Source: an uncultured Sphingomonadaceae bacterium (GTDB lineage: Bacteria > Pseudomonadota > Alphaproteobacteria > Sphingomonadales > Sphingomonadaceae). From it: 7,040 bases of DNA. The notes below the pieces were generated by a model. The model worked only from the letters and a program-made list of their open reading frames with translations, did not search any database and had not been told where the DNA came from. Shown here in pieces: positions 5,450-7,040 of the stretch. The stretch lies in the NCBI GenBank assembly GCA_938016505.1, contig CALLWN010000358.1, positions 1 to 7,040 of the forward strand, given 5' to 3'. Within the stretch, counting starts at the first letter, position 1, and the number at the start of each line of letters is the position of its first letter. The position numbers and the translations under genes are program-made.

Positions 5450-6374
5450 CGAGGTGGCCGAACAGCCAGAGCAGGATCGCCTTCTGGGCATGGACGCGGT
5501 TCTCGGCCTCGTCCCAGACCGCGGACTGGGGCCCGTCGATCACGCTGTCGGTCACTTCCTCGCCGCGGTGGGCCGGCAGGCAATGGAGGAAGATCGCACC
5601 TGCGCCTGCCGCTGCCATCAGCATCGGCCCGACCTGGAACGGTTGCATCGCCCGGTGCCGGGCAGCGACATCGGCGTCGCCCATCGACACCCAGGTGTCG
5701 GTTGCAACCACGTCGGCGTCGCGGACGGCCGCCTCGGGAGATGCGACCAGCTCGACCTCGGCGCCGCGGGCGCGGGCGGCAGCCACGAAGCCTGCATCGG
5801 GTTCAAAGCCTGCAGGGACCGCGAGGCGGAGGCGAAAGCCCATCAGGCCTGCTGCCTCGATGATCGACTGGGCGACATTGTTGCCGTCACCCACCCAGGC
5901 CCAGCGGCTGGTGCTGACCGGCCGGCCGAGCCGCTCCTCGACGGTCATCATGTCGGCAACCGCCTGGCAGGGGTGGGACCGGTCGGACAGGCCGTTGATG
6001 ACGGGGAGGTCGGCGGCGGCCGCGAAGGCCTCGATGTCGAGGTGGGAGCGGGCCCGGATCATCACGGCATCGACCATGCGCGAGAGCACCCGCGCGGTAT
6101 CGGCGATGGTCTCGCCCCGGCCGAGCTGCATGTCGGCGGCGGCAAGCGTGATGGTGGCGCCGCCCAGCTGGCGCATGGCGATGTCGAACGAGAGGCGGGT
6201 GCGCGTCGACGGCTTCTCGAAGATGGCCGCGAGAACCCGGCCGGCAAGCCGCGCGCCGTCATCGGGCGCACCCCGGGGCCTGTCGGCTCGTGCGGCCTTC
6301 AGGGCATGGGCGCAATCGAGGATGCGGCGCAACCCGGCGGGGCCGGCATCGGCAAGCGACAGGAAGTGGCGCAC
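5442..6374 (-). CDS. argF: Ornithine carbamoyltransferase
   Basis: Condenses carbamoyl phosphate with L-ornithine to give citrulline, the sixth step of arginine synthesis, in the cytoplasm and normally as a trimer. The protein has 310 residues, standard for the anabolic enzyme. The opening RHFLSL is the usual OTCase start and supports the GTG at 6374. The carbamoyl-phosphate loop is EKPSTRTR (53-60). RSHPCQ (132-137) is the second phosphate-binding motif. GDGNNVAQS (162-170) and DTWVSMGD (226-233) form the ornithine-binding side, and FLHCLPAHRGEEV (262-274) contains the HCLP loop that distinguishes OTCases from aspartate carbamoyltransferases. It begins 3 bases after the argD stop and overlaps hslO. 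The GTG start with only a weak GAGG 11 bases upstream suggests modest initiation or coupling to argD. Confidence 0.97.
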   Translation of the reverse strand: MRHFLSLADAGPAGLRRILDCAHALKAARADRPRGAPDDGARLAGRVLAAIFEKPSTRTRLSFDIAMRQLGGATITLAAADMQLGRGETIADTARVLSRMVDAVMIRARSHLDIEAFAAAADLPVINGLSDRSHPCQAVADMMTVEERLGRPVSTSRWAWVGDGNNVAQSIIEAAGLMGFRLRLAVPAGFEPDAGFVAAARARGAEVELVASPEAAVRDADVVATDTWVSMGDADVAARHRAMQPFQVGPMLMAAAGAGAIFLHCLPAHRGEEVTDSVIDGPQSAVWDEAENRVHAQKAILLWLFGHLDA

Positions 6375-6377
6375 CGC

Positions 6378-7040
6378 TCAGGCTGCCTCGGGCACCCGAT
6401 AGTCCGCTGCTGCCGCCGAGAGCTTCTCGATGCATTCGCGGATGTGCGTCTCTTCGATGATGAGAGGCGGAAGCAGGCGCACCACATTGTCGGCGGCTGC
6501 GACTGCAAGCAGCCCATGGGTGCGCAGGTGGGCGACAAAGGCCCGGCTGTCGGTCGTCATCCTGAGACCAAGCATCAGTCCCATCCCGCGGACGCCGGCG
6601 AAGATTCCGTGATTGCCGATCATCTGCTCGAGTTCGGCCCGCAGCCGCGCGGCCCGTGCCCGGACGGTTGCAAGGAAGGCCGGCTCGGCCACGATGTCGA
6701 GCACGGCGTTGCAGGACGCCATGGCGAGCGGGTTGCCGCCATAGGTGGAGCCGTGGGTGCCGGCGACCATGCCGGAGGCCGCCTGCTCGGTCGCGAGGCA
6801 GGCCCCGACCGGCACGCCGCCGCCGATTCCCTTGGCGATCGCCATGATGTCGGGTGTCACGCCATATTGCTCATGGGCGAAGAGCGTGCCGGTGCGGCCC
6901 ACCCCGCACTGCACCTCGTCGAGGATGAGGAGCAGGCCATGGTCGTCGGCCAGCTGGCGCAGGCCCTCGAGGAACGCGCGGCTGGCGGGGCGGATGCCGC
7001 CCTCGCCCTGCACCGGCTCGACGAGGAAGCCGCCCACCGT
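6378..7040 (-). CDS. argD: Acetylornithine aminotransferase, C-terminal part (gene continues past right edge)
   Basis: A class III PLP aminotransferase that transfers an amino group from glutamate to N-acetylglutamate semialdehyde, giving N-acetylornithine for arginine synthesis. Only the last 220 residues are present; about 395-400 would be the full length. Numbering from the edge: EPVQGEGG (8-15), [14 protein letters not shown] (38-51) with the PLP-contacting Asp41, [14 protein letters not shown] (67-80) with the PLP lysine at 70, and [13 protein letters not shown] (94-106) are all ArgD-type motifs. GTG 7035-7037 could be mistaken for a start, but it falls in the middle of the catalytic domain and the frame is open to the edge. 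Placement directly before argF supports argD over succinylornithine or 4-aminobutyrate aminotransferases, which share these motifs. Its promoter must lie outside the window. Confidence 0.94.
   Translation of the reverse strand, partial: TVGGFLVEPVQGEGGIRPASRAFLEGLRQLADDHGLLLILDEVQCGVGRTGTLFAHEQYGVTPDIMAIAKGIGGGVPVGACLATEQAASGMVAGTHGSTYGGNPLAMASCNAVLDIVAEPAFLATVRARAARLRAELEQMIGNHGIFAGVRGMGLMLGLRMTTDSRAFVAHLRTHGLLAVAAADNVVRLLPPLIIEETHIRECIEKLSAAAADYRVPEAA

Noticed and set aside
5450..5491. An hslO start 14 codons upstream at 5491
   Set aside because: It would bury the start deeper in argF and add a cysteine-rich tail unlike Hsp33 N-termini. ATG 5449 gives the usual length.
4388..5863. A 491-codon open frame on the + strand opposite hslO and argF
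   Set aside because: Antisense shadow of two confident genes. The translation is low-complexity Arg/Pro/Gly-rich with no domain.

Overview
The window is high-GC, very compact bacterial DNA, most likely from an alphaproteobacterium and probably Sphingomonadales. The taxonomic call rests on remembered family features, not on a search. The poly(3-hydroxyalkanoate) synthase has the GYCVAGT active-site variant and a DHIAP / GSGHIAGVVNPPAANK C-terminal half that I associate with that order. The neighbourhood of argD-argF-hslO followed by a small secreted DUF3617-like protein also fits. Nearly every base is coding; gaps between genes are 0 to 32 bases. There is no mobile element, CRISPR array, tRNA or rRNA, and no divergent promoter region inside the window.

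Left half, + strand (1-4088): four genes run head to tail with overlapping ends. They encode a class I PHA synthase (phaC, open at the left edge), glutamate racemase (murI), a PaaI-type hotdog thioesterase, and a 3-hydroxyisobutyryl-CoA hydrolase / enoyl-CoA hydratase-family protein. The junctions are CTGA (phaC/murI), TGATG (murI/thioesterase) and ATGA (thioesterase/hydrolase), so translational coupling is likely. Three of the four act on acyl-CoA thioesters or storage polyester; murI supplies D-glutamate for peptidoglycan.

Right half, - strand (7040-4110): the acetylornithine aminotransferase argD (its 5' part lies off the right edge), ornithine carbamoyltransferase argF, the redox chaperone Hsp33 (hslO), and a small signal-peptide protein that looks like DUF3617. 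argD and argF are separated by 3 bases, argF and hslO overlap by 8, and hslO and the last gene are 32 bases apart. This looks like one transcript entering from beyond position 7040. The two gene sets converge on a 21-base gap at 4089-4109.

Two points stand out. First, the N-terminus of the PhaC reading frame resembles the start of a sensor-kinase PAS domain, and the frame stays open to the window edge, suggesting a fusion or a chimera. Second, murI has no ATG, GTG or TTG that keeps its catalytic N-terminus. The best start is a CTG placed 8 bases after a perfect AAGGAG and overlapping the phaC stop. The rest is ordinary core metabolism.
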